Positions 1 through 5,241 of a stretch of 5,241 nt of DNA are shown piece by piece; positions within the stretch are counted from its first letter, which is position 1; the number at the start of each line of letters is the position of its first letter. Under the pieces are notes generated by a model. It was not told the origin of the DNA. It saw nothing but the letters and a program-made list of their open reading frames with translations, and did not search any database. A program made the position numbers and the translations under genes. The stretch covers positions 1-5,241 of the forward strand of contig JAKADI010000179.1 in assembly GCA_021820675.1 (NCBI GenBank). The letters run 5' to 3'. Source of the DNA: Bacillota bacterium (GTDB lineage: Bacteria; Bacillota; Sulfobacillia; Sulfobacillales; Sulfobacillaceae).

Positions 1-76
1 CCTCGATAGTCTGGCGATCGAATCGACGCCGTCGCCCTGCGGTACGTAAGGACCCGGAATGTTCTGCACTTGGCAT
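1..76 (-). CDS. acxC: Acetone carboxylase gamma subunit, N-terminal fragment (probable)
   Basis: Partial gene running off the left edge; only 25 codons are visible. The start is the ATG at 76-74, fixed by an AGGAGG ribosome binding site at 89-84 with a 7-base spacer. The fragment is Arg-rich and ends in RRFDRQTIE, which resembles the YDRxT(I/V) opening of many gamma subunits. The main argument for identity is position: it follows acxA and acxB on the same strand, the usual acxABC order. In the family, gamma is a small zinc-binding protein of about 170 residues that completes the heterohexamer in the cytoplasm. About 15 residues precede the family-like segment, so the N-terminus would be longer than in the Xanthobacter protein. 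The other two frames show no comparable start. The gene is well supported; the name rests on context plus a short match. Confidence 0.62.
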   Translation of the reverse strand, partial: MPSAEHSGSLRTAGRRRRFDRQTIE

Positions 77-156
77 AATGACACCTCCTAGAATATTCCT
101 TCCGGGGGAAGCGTCCCCGACTATTCGGACGGCCACTTCCTCCGGACAAGTGGGAT
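77..156 (-). promoter_or_regulatory. acxB-acxC intercistronic region with ribosome binding site and two small hairpins
   Basis: This 80-base gap holds the acxC ribosome binding site (AGGAGG, 89-84). It can also form two small stems in the mRNA. One is CCACTT/AAGTGG (133-138 with 148-153, 9-base loop), directly after the acxB stop. The other is CTTCC/GGAAG (99-103 with 107-111, 3-base loop). Neither is followed by a T-run, so I do not read them as terminators; readthrough into acxC is expected. They might slow 3' decay of the acxAB part of the message, but that is inference. Confidence 0.4.
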
Positions 157-2400
157 TTAAGGCTGAAAATGGGGATCCAGATCCCAAAAACTGACAAAGC
201 GATCGCGAAATTCCTGGCTCAATTCCATACTCGATCGATACATGTCACGAACTTGATCGGAGGCTTGATGCTTCACGATCCGCTCCCGCTCTGTTTGGCA
301 CCATGCTTCAAAGGGTTGACCTCGTGTCAACCGTTGTTGCCGGATTTCTCGCCGTAATGCGTCCGTCGCTTCAGGATCCCATTCGACTCGCCCATTTCTA
401 ACCGTGGCCACTACTCCATAAAGGCTGCGGGCGTAGTCCTCCGTAATCGATTGGTCTTCGATGTCTTGACACACAGCGGCTGGATCGCGACCAAGCGGGT
501 CCCCGACTCCTGGGCCTCCACGAAGGTAGTTAAGATAGAGATCATAGTTTTCAAAACTTTCTTGGGTCGTTGTTCCTGTCGGGCTGCGAAAAACTTCCCG
601 CGCATCGACCTGTGCCTCAAACTCCCGCGCATCCGGATCCGCATCTCCGGTCGGATACGGCCTCTTTTGGTCAAAACGTGTCGCCAAATCGGTACCATGG
701 GCGGCCAAAGAGTAACCCGTCGCTCCCGGATAACCCCCAAACAACCCGCTGTCACTGTGCATAAAGCCATTACCCATAAAATACATGACCCAATTGCGGG
801 TGCCCCACACCAATCGGAGACTTTCGTAGCCTAAACCCCCTCGAAACTTCCCAGCGCCTCCCGTATTGGGCTTGGCTCGCCGGCCGAGAAAGGGTAAAGG
901 CTCGGTCACTTCCCAAATTTCCATATCACCCTGGTCCGCCTCCGGATTCCACACGGCTGCCCCATGATCGGTACCATCTCGCACAGCACTGGCCCCGGTT
1001 CCTTCCGCCGCTGATTCAAAGCTGTTCACCGCATGCAATCGTCCATACTGATCAATGCCGCCGCCTTGAAGCCAGTTACTGGTATTGGCATTGCCCGCGT
1101 TCACCTCTTCCCAGTATCCCCGCGCGTAATATCCACGGGACAAGGCCTGCCATAACGGTGCCCATGCCGAGACCAGAAAATGCCACGAGTACGCATGGGC
1201 CGAGCGCACCGTGCCGGTATTGGCCCAGGTTCCTTCAGGAAAGTCAAATTGGCAGGCATAATAGGCTCCGTCATTCACTTTCTCGTTAGCCATGATGGTT
1301 TGGGTCAGCAGCACCCAAATACCCCCTTGCATCCCCGCTGGCGTGCAATTAAAGGAATGCCACCCCCATTCGTTGGCCCCATCGAACGACACGGAAAAAT
1401 GGCCATTACCGCCGATAGTGACTTTGCTCGGTGCGTGCATCATAGAATTCTTACGCGCAAAGTCTGGGACCTCCACGTGTTCTTCGCCATAAGGAACGTC
1501 GACAAAAGAAACGCCCTGGTATGTGCCCGGAACCAACATCGTCCGAATGGCATTGACAAATCCCTGCCGGCCATCTTCGACAGCCTCTCGCATAAACTGT
1601 TTGAACGTGTCAATGCCTTCTTCTTCAACCAGTTTTAAGACCGTATTCCGAATCATCATGTCAGCCGTAATGCGTGTTTTTTCATCCAGACTCCAAAAAC
1701 TGGGGGTGCGAACCGAGCGCTGAGATTCAATCAACCAATCTTTGTTAGGCCGGAAGTTTTGGCCCGTCTTACGGGCTGTAATGTAATAGCCATCGCCATA
1801 GCGCTCGACGATCCCCGTTGGCATGCTGCCTGGTGCCACGGCCCCCATATCAATGACATGGGTCACAGTTCCCGCCCAACCCAGTAATTCGCCTTCATAA
1901 AATACAGGCAGAAGCGTCGCAATATCGCAGGGATGAACATTTCCGACATGGCAATCGTTGTTTGTGAACAAATCTCCTTCATTAATGCCCGGATCAGTCT
2001 CATAGTCATTTTGAATCATGAACTTGATGAATTCGCTCATGGTATGGACATGCACGATAATACCGGTTGACAGCGAAACCGAGTCGCCTTCGGGACTATA
2101 GAAGACCGAACAGAGTTCGCCTTCCTGCTCAACAATGGGGGAAGCGGCAATGCGTTTCGCGGTTTCCCGGGCATTAACCATACCCGCCCGCAGGCGGGCA
2201 AAGATTTTCTCATAACCAATGGGGTCCGCTTCTTTCAGCGGAAGGTGGTCAAGTCCCCAATAATGCCCAGTCTTCTGAACTAACTCTTGCCCTTGCTGAT
2301 ACATCATTTTGAGGGGAATGCGTCGGCCCGTCCGCAAGTCCCAACCAATCGGCGTTGCGATCTCTTTTTCGCTGCTTCCGCTAAACAATTCTGTCGCCAT
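157..2400 (-). CDS. acxB: Acetone carboxylase alpha subunit (hydantoinase B/oxoprolinase family)
   Basis: 747-residue cytoplasmic protein, the metal-containing subunit in which bicarbonate and acetone are activated and joined to acetoacetate. Extensive similarity to the Xanthobacter alpha subunit is evident: SRLRAG-like ARLRAG (68-73), ARETAKRIAASPIVEQEGEL (77-96), NND (147-149), NVHPCDI (154-160), THVID (180-184), EEVNAGNANTSNWLQGGG (431-448), YLNYLRGGPG (622-631). The Mn ligands of the family, two His and one Asp, correspond to His156, Asp159 and His181, with the same spacing as His150/Asp153/His175 in Xanthobacter. ATG is preceded by AAAGGAG (2417-2411) at 10 bases. It lies 48 bases after acxA and is surely cotranscribed with it. 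The C-terminus stops at FWDLDPHFQP, roughly 30-35 residues earlier than the 776-residue Xanthobacter protein. N-methylhydantoinase or acetophenone carboxylase subunits are relatives, but the motif match favours acetone carboxylase. Confidence 0.95.
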   Translation of the reverse strand: MATELFSGSSEKEIATPIGWDLRTGRRIPLKMMYQQGQELVQKTGHYWGLDHLPLKEADPIGYEKIFARLRAGMVNARETAKRIAASPIVEQEGELCSVFYSPEGDSVSLSTGIIVHVHTMSEFIKFMIQNDYETDPGINEGDLFTNNDCHVGNVHPCDIATLLPVFYEGELLGWAGTVTHVIDMGAVAPGSMPTGIVERYGDGYYITARKTGQNFRPNKDWLIESQRSVRTPSFWSLDEKTRITADMMIRNTVLKLVEEEGIDTFKQFMREAVEDGRQGFVNAIRTMLVPGTYQGVSFVDVPYGEEHVEVPDFARKNSMMHAPSKVTIGGNGHFSVSFDGANEWGWHSFNCTPAGMQGGIWVLLTQTIMANEKVNDGAYYACQFDFPEGTWANTGTVRSAHAYSWHFLVSAWAPLWQALSRGYYARGYWEEVNAGNANTSNWLQGGGIDQYGRLHAVNSFESAAEGTGASAVRDGTDHGAAVWNPEADQGDMEIWEVTEPLPFLGRRAKPNTGGAGKFRGGLGYESLRLVWGTRNWVMYFMGNGFMHSDSGLFGGYPGATGYSLAAHGTDLATRFDQKRPYPTGDADPDAREFEAQVDAREVFRSPTGTTTQESFENYDLYLNYLRGGPGVGDPLGRDPAAVCQDIEDQSITEDYARSLYGVVATVRNGRVEWDPEATDALRREIRQQRLTRGQPFEAWCQTERERIVKHQASDQVRDMYRSSMELSQEFRDRFVSFWDLDPHFQP
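2183..2198 (-). other. Very stable UNCG-loop hairpin inside acxB mRNA
   Basis: Read on the minus strand, CCCGCC and GGCGGG form a six-pair, all-GC stem closed by the loop UGCG, giving C(UGCG)G, a member of the unusually stable UNCG tetraloop class. A seventh G-U pair can be added outside. It falls about 200 bases into acxB, at the codons for the conserved ARLRAG motif, so the amino acids partly dictate it. A role in slowing ribosomes or blocking decay is possible but unproven. Confidence 0.45.
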
Positions 2401-2448
2401 CGCGTATGCTCTCCTTTCTCAATACCGCTCCCAAAGATCCGCTCATAC

Positions 2449-4584
2449 TTATTCCATAGGATTTAAGTGAAAGACTAAATGGCGATCGAGACGGGCCTCA
2501 TAACCCTCAGGAATCACAAGTGTCGTCGACGGAGACTCCACAATAGCCAAGCCGTGAATCACATTTCCTGCCCGACACTGAGTCATATCCCAAATCGTGG
2601 CTTCCTGCCAGCCACTCCGTGTATACACTGCCCGCTGTCCCTTGCACGCCGGGAAATTGTCCGCAGGTTGTAGGTCTTCATCCGGCAATTTTACCCGCGG
2701 CATATCACCGCGGCCCCGGACGGTTACCGCCATCAGCCGAAATCCCAATTCCGATGATCGGGCGGCTTCAGAATAGACACGGGTATAGACATTCTCGAAC
2801 GCTTCTAACAACCTCTCTAGGTCCTGCTGCGATTGGATCCGTGCCACAGGGGATTCGACTTCCAAATCGTTTAATTGCCCTTGATACTGCATACGGAATA
2901 AATAGCGGGTGCTGACTTTTCCGGCATCGTACTGCCCCCTGACAAATTCCTCGCGGACAAAGCCCTCAAGTTCTTCCCAGGCCTGGTTCATCGCATCGCT
3001 TATGGATTCCCACATGTTATCCTTCAGGGTCCGCGGAATATCGATCAACATCGTCCGGTCGTAGCGATATTCGAAATCGGCAGCCCCACACCCAAAAGCC
3101 GAGAAACCTGCCGCCCACGCTGGTACCAACATATCCTCAAATCCCAGCTTGGCTCCGTAACCCACCGTGTGTAGCGGTCCGCCGCCACCATAGGATAGGA
3201 GGGCAAAATTAGCCGGGGCATAGCCTTTACCCAAGATCTCTGCTTCCAACGCATTTTCCAAGCGTGATTCCAATAATTCAACCACGCCTAAAGCTGCATC
3301 ATAGACATCGAGTCCCAAAGGTTCGGCCACTTGCGTCCGCACCGCTTCGATGGCTCGCCGGCGGTCGAGTTTAATGTCCCCACCCAAAAAGAAGTCCGGA
3401 TTAATAATCCCCAGGGCCACATGACAATCGGTAACGGTGACCGTATCAATACCGCCCTCGGGATACGATACGCCGACACGGTAGCCCGCACTGTCCGGTC
3501 CAATTTCCAAATTGCGCAACACCGGATTAAACCGCACAAAGCTGCCCGTACCCGCTCCTACGGAATCGATGTCCACGGTCGGAATCGTCATTAATAATCG
3601 TGCCAGGGTTGGGGTCGGATCAATAGCGAAGTCCCCATTAACAACGAGCCCCATGTCGAAACTCGTTCCCCCAATATCGGTGCATGCCAAATTTTTCAGC
3701 CCCAGTGCTTCACCTAAATATTTCGCCCCGACCACGCCGCCGATGGGTCCGGAGATCAAGGTTCGAGCCAATTCTCGCGCATCAATCCCAATGGTGCCCC
3801 CGTGCGCGGCCATGACTCGTAATCGAAAAGGAGCCCCCAGTGCTTGTGCCGCGGTTTCAACACTGCGCATTTGCCCCCTGGACGGCTCCGCCGCCGATGC
3901 CTCAATCACCATGGTATTAATCCGGGGCACCTCCATTCGGACCGGATAGTACTCACAGGACAGAAATATCGGCACGTGTTGACCGCGGGTGGCCATAACT
4001 GCTTCGGCGATTTCTTTGACGCGTTTTTCATGTTGTTCATTTAAATAAGAATGCATCAAGACCACCACAACGGCTTTCACCTGTTGGTCCAGAAGTTCGA
4101 CTACAGCTTGCTCAACGTCCTCCTCATAAAGCGGAATGATGACTTGGCCAAACATATCCACCCGTTCTCGAACACCCCGAATCAATCGGCGCGTCACAAG
4201 CGGGGGGTCATAATGGTGGGTGTTCACATGCAACCGGTCGGAATACGAGTACCCTAAATAGCTTTCAATGCCGCGCCTGAGCCGCATCGCATTGTCTTCG
4301 GTGCCAGCGTTCACAATCAGTCCCACCGTCTGAGTCTTTCGTTGCACCAATCGATTTAACATCCCTGTTCCCGAGTACACACCGGAGATCAAAGACGAAA
4401 AGACATCCTCGGGCTGGGATTCCCAGTATTGCAGCGCATCGCGAGACGACTTCAATACCCCCAAGGATTCGTCGTCTGGGGTCGTTTGGGCTTTTCCCAC
4501 GACAAAATGGCCCTGATCATCGACAAATATGGTGTCGGTCATTGTTCCGCCCGCATCAATGGCCAGAATTTGGGGTGTCGGCAT
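2449..4584 (-). CDS. acxA: Acetone carboxylase beta subunit (hydantoinase A/ASKHA family)
   Basis: 711-residue cytoplasmic protein that binds ATP and supplies phosphoryl groups to activate acetone and bicarbonate; full length against about 717 in Xanthobacter. Visible signatures in order: phosphate-1 loop AIDAGGTMTDT (8-18), KAQTTP (31-36), GVYSGTGMLNRLVQRK (68-83), THHYDPPLV (122-130), HGGT (261-264), SGPIGGV (278-284), second phosphate loop DIGGTSFD (303-310), DSVGAGTGSF (340-349), SYGGGGPLHT (464-473), VPAWAAGFSAFGC (487-499), RMQYQGQLNDLEVESP (564-579). The N-terminal hydantoinase-A part, the central ATPase fold and the C-terminal domain are all present. ATG at 4584 follows a full AAGGAGGT (4598-4591) by 6 bases, so the start is secure. 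It is the first gene of the operon, preceded by a probable sigma-54 promoter and a foldable leader. Other HyuA-family ATPases are the alternative, but the paired alpha subunit makes acetone carboxylase the best call. Confidence 0.95.
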   Translation of the reverse strand: MPTPQILAIDAGGTMTDTIFVDDQGHFVVGKAQTTPDDESLGVLKSSRDALQYWESQPEDVFSSLISGVYSGTGMLNRLVQRKTQTVGLIVNAGTEDNAMRLRRGIESYLGYSYSDRLHVNTHHYDPPLVTRRLIRGVRERVDMFGQVIIPLYEEDVEQAVVELLDQQVKAVVVVLMHSYLNEQHEKRVKEIAEAVMATRGQHVPIFLSCEYYPVRMEVPRINTMVIEASAAEPSRGQMRSVETAAQALGAPFRLRVMAAHGGTIGIDARELARTLISGPIGGVVGAKYLGEALGLKNLACTDIGGTSFDMGLVVNGDFAIDPTPTLARLLMTIPTVDIDSVGAGTGSFVRFNPVLRNLEIGPDSAGYRVGVSYPEGGIDTVTVTDCHVALGIINPDFFLGGDIKLDRRRAIEAVRTQVAEPLGLDVYDAALGVVELLESRLENALEAEILGKGYAPANFALLSYGGGGPLHTVGYGAKLGFEDMLVPAWAAGFSAFGCGAADFEYRYDRTMLIDIPRTLKDNMWESISDAMNQAWEELEGFVREEFVRGQYDAGKVSTRYLFRMQYQGQLNDLEVESPVARIQSQQDLERLLEAFENVYTRVYSEAARSSELGFRLMAVTVRGRGDMPRVKLPDEDLQPADNFPACKGQRAVYTRSGWQEATIWDMTQCRAGNVIHGLAIVESPSTTLVIPEGYEARLDRHLVFHLNPME

Positions 4585-4590
4585 GATATA

Positions 4591-4653
4591 ACCTCCTTCA
4601 GCGAATCACCTGTTAATGATTGAAGGATGAGAATTGTCTGTGATCACCCTTCA
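4591..4653 (-). promoter_or_regulatory. acxA leader with two competing stems, one over the ribosome binding site
   Basis: Two mutually exclusive pairings share one strand. Stem 1: TGAAGGGTGA (4653-4644) pairs with TCATCCTTCA (4630-4621), ten pairs including one G-U, with a 13-base loop. Stem 2: TCCTTCA (4627-4621) pairs with TGAAGGA (4600-4594), which overlaps the Shine-Dalgarno AAGGAGGT (4598-4591). An inner ATCA/TGAT stem (4620-4617 with 4612-4609) can extend stem 2. Stem 1 would free the ribosome binding site and stem 2 would hide it. Stem 1 begins at the start predicted from the sigma-54 promoter, so its formation would depend on the exact 5' end. The complementarity is seen directly; the switching role is inference. 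The repeats could instead be a DNA operator. Confidence 0.4.
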
Positions 4654-4662
4654 CTTTCTATG

Positions 4663-4679
4663 TGCGCCAACCGTGCCAA
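4663..4679 (-). promoter_or_regulatory. Probable sigma-54 (RpoN/SigL) promoter of the acx operon
   Basis: The minus strand reads TTGGCACGGTTGGCGCA. It matches all eight bases of the -24 block YTGGCACG. The invariant GG (4677-4676) and GC (4665-4664) are separated by exactly ten bases. The -12 block is GCGCA rather than TTGCA, so its first two bases are off consensus. Transcription would start near 4652, giving a leader of about 68 bases before acxA. Xanthobacter acx genes are driven by the sigma-54 activator AcxR, which supports the reading. A direct repeat TTGGC-ACGG-TTGGC in the same bases is the main competing explanation. No activator gene is in the window. Confidence 0.6.
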
Positions 4680-4747
4680 TTCCCCCTATCCCATGTTGAT
4701 AAAATTTTGGTATGAACAAAGAGATTGACGGTATCACGCGCCGACCG

Positions 4748-4761
4748 TGTTGCAGACAACA
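4748..4761. promoter_or_regulatory. Candidate upstream activator site (palindrome)
   Basis: Perfect inverted repeat TGTTG-CAGA-CAACA, centred about 80 bp upstream of the -24 element at 4676. This is a usual distance for enhancer sites of sigma-54 activators. It is short enough to occur by chance, and the binding motif of an AcxR-type regulator in this organism is not known to me. Confidence 0.25.
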
Positions 4762-4770
4762 AGACACACC

Positions 4771-4884
4771 ATGATACGCCTAGCCATCATTCTTAACGGG
4801 GTGACAGATTGCGTGATGCACAAGCCTGATATGGATGAGACAAAAGAGACCCTGGTACGAAAGACTCGACCTGGTGCAGTATGA
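4771..4884 (+). pseudogene. Possible remnant of a Gfo/Idh/MocA oxidoreductase 5' end
   Basis: A 37-codon frame opens with MIRLAIILNGVT and then DCVMHKP. The opening closely resembles the N-terminus (MxRLGIIMNGVTGRMG) that I recall from one subgroup of Gfo/Idh/MocA NAD(P)-dependent oxidoreductases, where it forms the first strand and dinucleotide-binding turn. After NGVT the similarity fades: Asp, Cys and Val stand where Gly, Arg and Met are expected, each one base change away. The frame soon ends in TGA, and no ribosome binding site precedes the ATG. If real, it is a decayed fragment pointing away from acxA. A chance match of about ten residues is the alternative. Confidence 0.2.
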
Positions 4885-4885
4885 T

Positions 4886-4910
4886 TGTGTTGACCAAGAC
4901 TCAATGCACA
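4886..4910. promoter_or_regulatory. Imperfect palindrome, possible second activator site
   Basis: TGTGTTGA and TCAATGCACA form an inverted repeat with a two-base bulge around a 7-base spacer. Like the palindrome at 4748-4761 it contains GTGTTG. Sigma-54 activators often use paired sites, but this one is about 220 bp from the promoter and imperfect, so the assignment is weak. Confidence 0.15.
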
Positions 4911-4993
4911 GCGATAGGATCCGGAAATATGTAACTATCCCCGTCACGACTGGTCCCTTCTCTCCCACGGTTGAACCGAGCGTCAGCAATTAG

Positions 4994-5155
4994 ATGCCGA
5001 AAACTTCACCAGGAGACGCCATGCCGCAGGTTCGGGGCACTCACACCCATGAAGAAGGGGACTTCGGATATCTGATTAGGATGACCCTCGGCGGAGATCC
5101 TAACACCACCGGGACACGGTCATCCCTTGCGGGATTTTCCGCCGCACAGGACTAA
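4994..5155 (+). CDS. Small unrecognised open reading frame (doubtful)
   Basis: A 53-codon frame opens at ATG 4994, with a second ATG at 5021 that has AGGAG (5011-5015) five bases upstream, giving 44 residues if used. The product is hydrophilic with no signal peptide or membrane segment, and I recognise no family. Its second half overlaps the strong inverted repeats at 5089-5144, and its TAA overlaps the hairpin at 5154-5178. This is more typical of structured non-coding sequence than of a gene. The same frame is open upstream to about 4817 apart from one TAG at 4991-4993. Confidence 0.15.
   Translation: MPKTSPGDAMPQVRGTHTHEEGDFGYLIRMTLGGDPNTTGTRSSLAGFSAAQD
5089..5144. repeat. Long imperfect inverted repeat with nested hairpins
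   Basis: Read on the plus strand, CGGCGGAGATCC (5089-5100) pairs with GGATTTTCCGCCG (5132-5144) over 12 positions, with one G-U pair and one bulged base. Inside it sit ACCG-GGACA-CGGT (5109-5121) and ATCCC-TTGC-GGGAT (5122-5135), the latter as an alternative to the outer stem. On the minus strand the small hairpin becomes ATCCC-GCAA-GGGAT with a GNRA-type loop. This density of structure suggests an RNA element or a mobile-element end. I match it to no known riboswitch. Confidence 0.4.
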
Positions 5156-5178
5156 ATTCCTTGCAGCGCAAGGGATTT
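5154..5178. terminator. Strong hairpin, possible bidirectional terminator
   Basis: AAATTCCTTGC (5154-5164) pairs with GCAAGGGATTT (5168-5178), eleven pairs with one G-U, closed by a 3-base loop AGC. The stem ends in A3 and T3 runs, so either strand would give a hairpin followed by a very short U-run, a weak terminator signature. GCAAGGGAT (5168-5176) is also the exact complement of ATCCCTTGC at 5122-5130, so a competing nine-pair stem is possible. Confidence 0.35.
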
Positions 5179-5241
5179 ATGAGTGTGATTCGTATGATAT
5201 AACGGGCTTACATCGGAAGCAGGACCCGAAAAAACAGATCG

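Larger units (their letters stand above)
4681..5241. other. Upstream intergenic stretch without a convincing gene
   Basis: About 560 bases with several short frames on both strands (up to about 69 codons on the minus strand at 4989-4780). None has a family resemblance together with a ribosome binding site. It holds two palindromes, a possible oxidoreductase remnant and the inverted-repeat cluster at 5089-5178. An A6 run at 5229-5234 reads as T6 on the minus strand and could be the tail of a terminator belonging to a gene beyond the right edge. I see no tRNA, CRISPR or complete insertion sequence. Confidence 0.5.

Noticed and set aside
451..834. 127-codon plus-strand open frame opposite acxB
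   Set aside because: It lies wholly within acxB, a well-conserved gene on the other strand. The product is Arg/Pro-rich with no family resemblance, as expected of an antisense shadow.
3512..3949. 145-codon plus-strand open frame opposite acxA
   Set aside because: It is the mirror of a conserved coding region including the DIGGTSFD motif; no ribosome binding site or recognisable domain.
157..4584. Reading the two long genes as hydantoinase or 5-oxoprolinase subunits
   Set aside because: They belong to the same superfamily, but the alpha metal motif spacing, the NAGNANTSNWLQGGG block, the beta motifs and the third small gene fit acetone carboxylase specifically.
4640..4647. GTGATCAC palindrome as an operator
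   Set aside because: Eight bases only, with no symmetric extension. It falls in the loop and stem of the leader hairpin and is explained as well by chance.
4712..4774. 20-codon plus-strand frame starting MNKEIDG
   Set aside because: Very short, no ribosome binding site, no neighbours to support it.
4890..4918. Plus-strand sigma-70-like promoter TTGACC-N17-GATAGG
   Set aside because: The -35 is good, but the -10 matches only about three of six positions, and no convincing gene lies downstream.
4970..4982. GGTTCAACC on the minus strand resembling a tRNA T-loop
   Set aside because: The flanking bases do not form a T-stem and there is no acceptor, D or anticodon arm around it; it is simply the palindrome CGGTTGAACCG.
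4780..4989. 69-codon minus-strand open frame upstream of acxA
   Set aside because: No ribosome binding site at its ATG, no recognisable domain, and it overlaps the candidate activator palindrome and opposing frames.

Overview
The window carries most of an acetone carboxylase operon on the minus strand, reading right to left in the order beta (acxA, 4584 to 2449), alpha (acxB, 2400 to 157) and the first 25 codons of a probable gamma subunit (acxC, 76 to 1, cut by the window edge). The two long proteins are recognisable throughout. The beta subunit has the ASKHA/hydantoinase-A nucleotide-binding signatures. The alpha subunit is a hydantoinase-B-type protein with the His/Asp/His metal site of acetone carboxylase. 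Together the subunits carboxylate acetone to acetoacetate at the cost of ATP, the entry step for growth on acetone or isopropanol.

Layout: 1-76 acxC start; 77-156 intercistronic gap with two small hairpins and a strong ribosome binding site; 157-2400 acxB; 2401-2448 short gap with the acxB ribosome binding site; 2449-4584 acxA; 4585-4680 leader and promoter; 4681-5241 non-coding or decayed sequence. The leader is the most informative part. A sequence very close to the sigma-54 (-24/-12) consensus lies about 80 bases upstream of acxA. This fits the known control of acx genes in Xanthobacter by the sigma-54-dependent activator AcxR. Between this promoter and acxA the transcript can form two mutually exclusive stems, one of which covers the acxA ribosome binding site. 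A short perfect palindrome about 80 bp upstream of the -24 element could be an activator site.

The far-right 560 bases hold no convincing gene. They contain a short plus-strand frame whose first 12 residues resemble the N-terminus of a Gfo/Idh/MocA oxidoreductase family (possibly a remnant), a frame split by one TAG, and a dense group of strong inverted repeats at 5089-5178.

Organism: strong AAGGAGG-type ribosome binding sites and moderate GC suggest a Gram-positive bacterium. My guess is Bacillota of the Sulfobacillus/Alicyclobacillus kind, but nothing in the window proves it. Apart from the regulatory leader the content is a known pathway. I see no evidence of a wholly new system.
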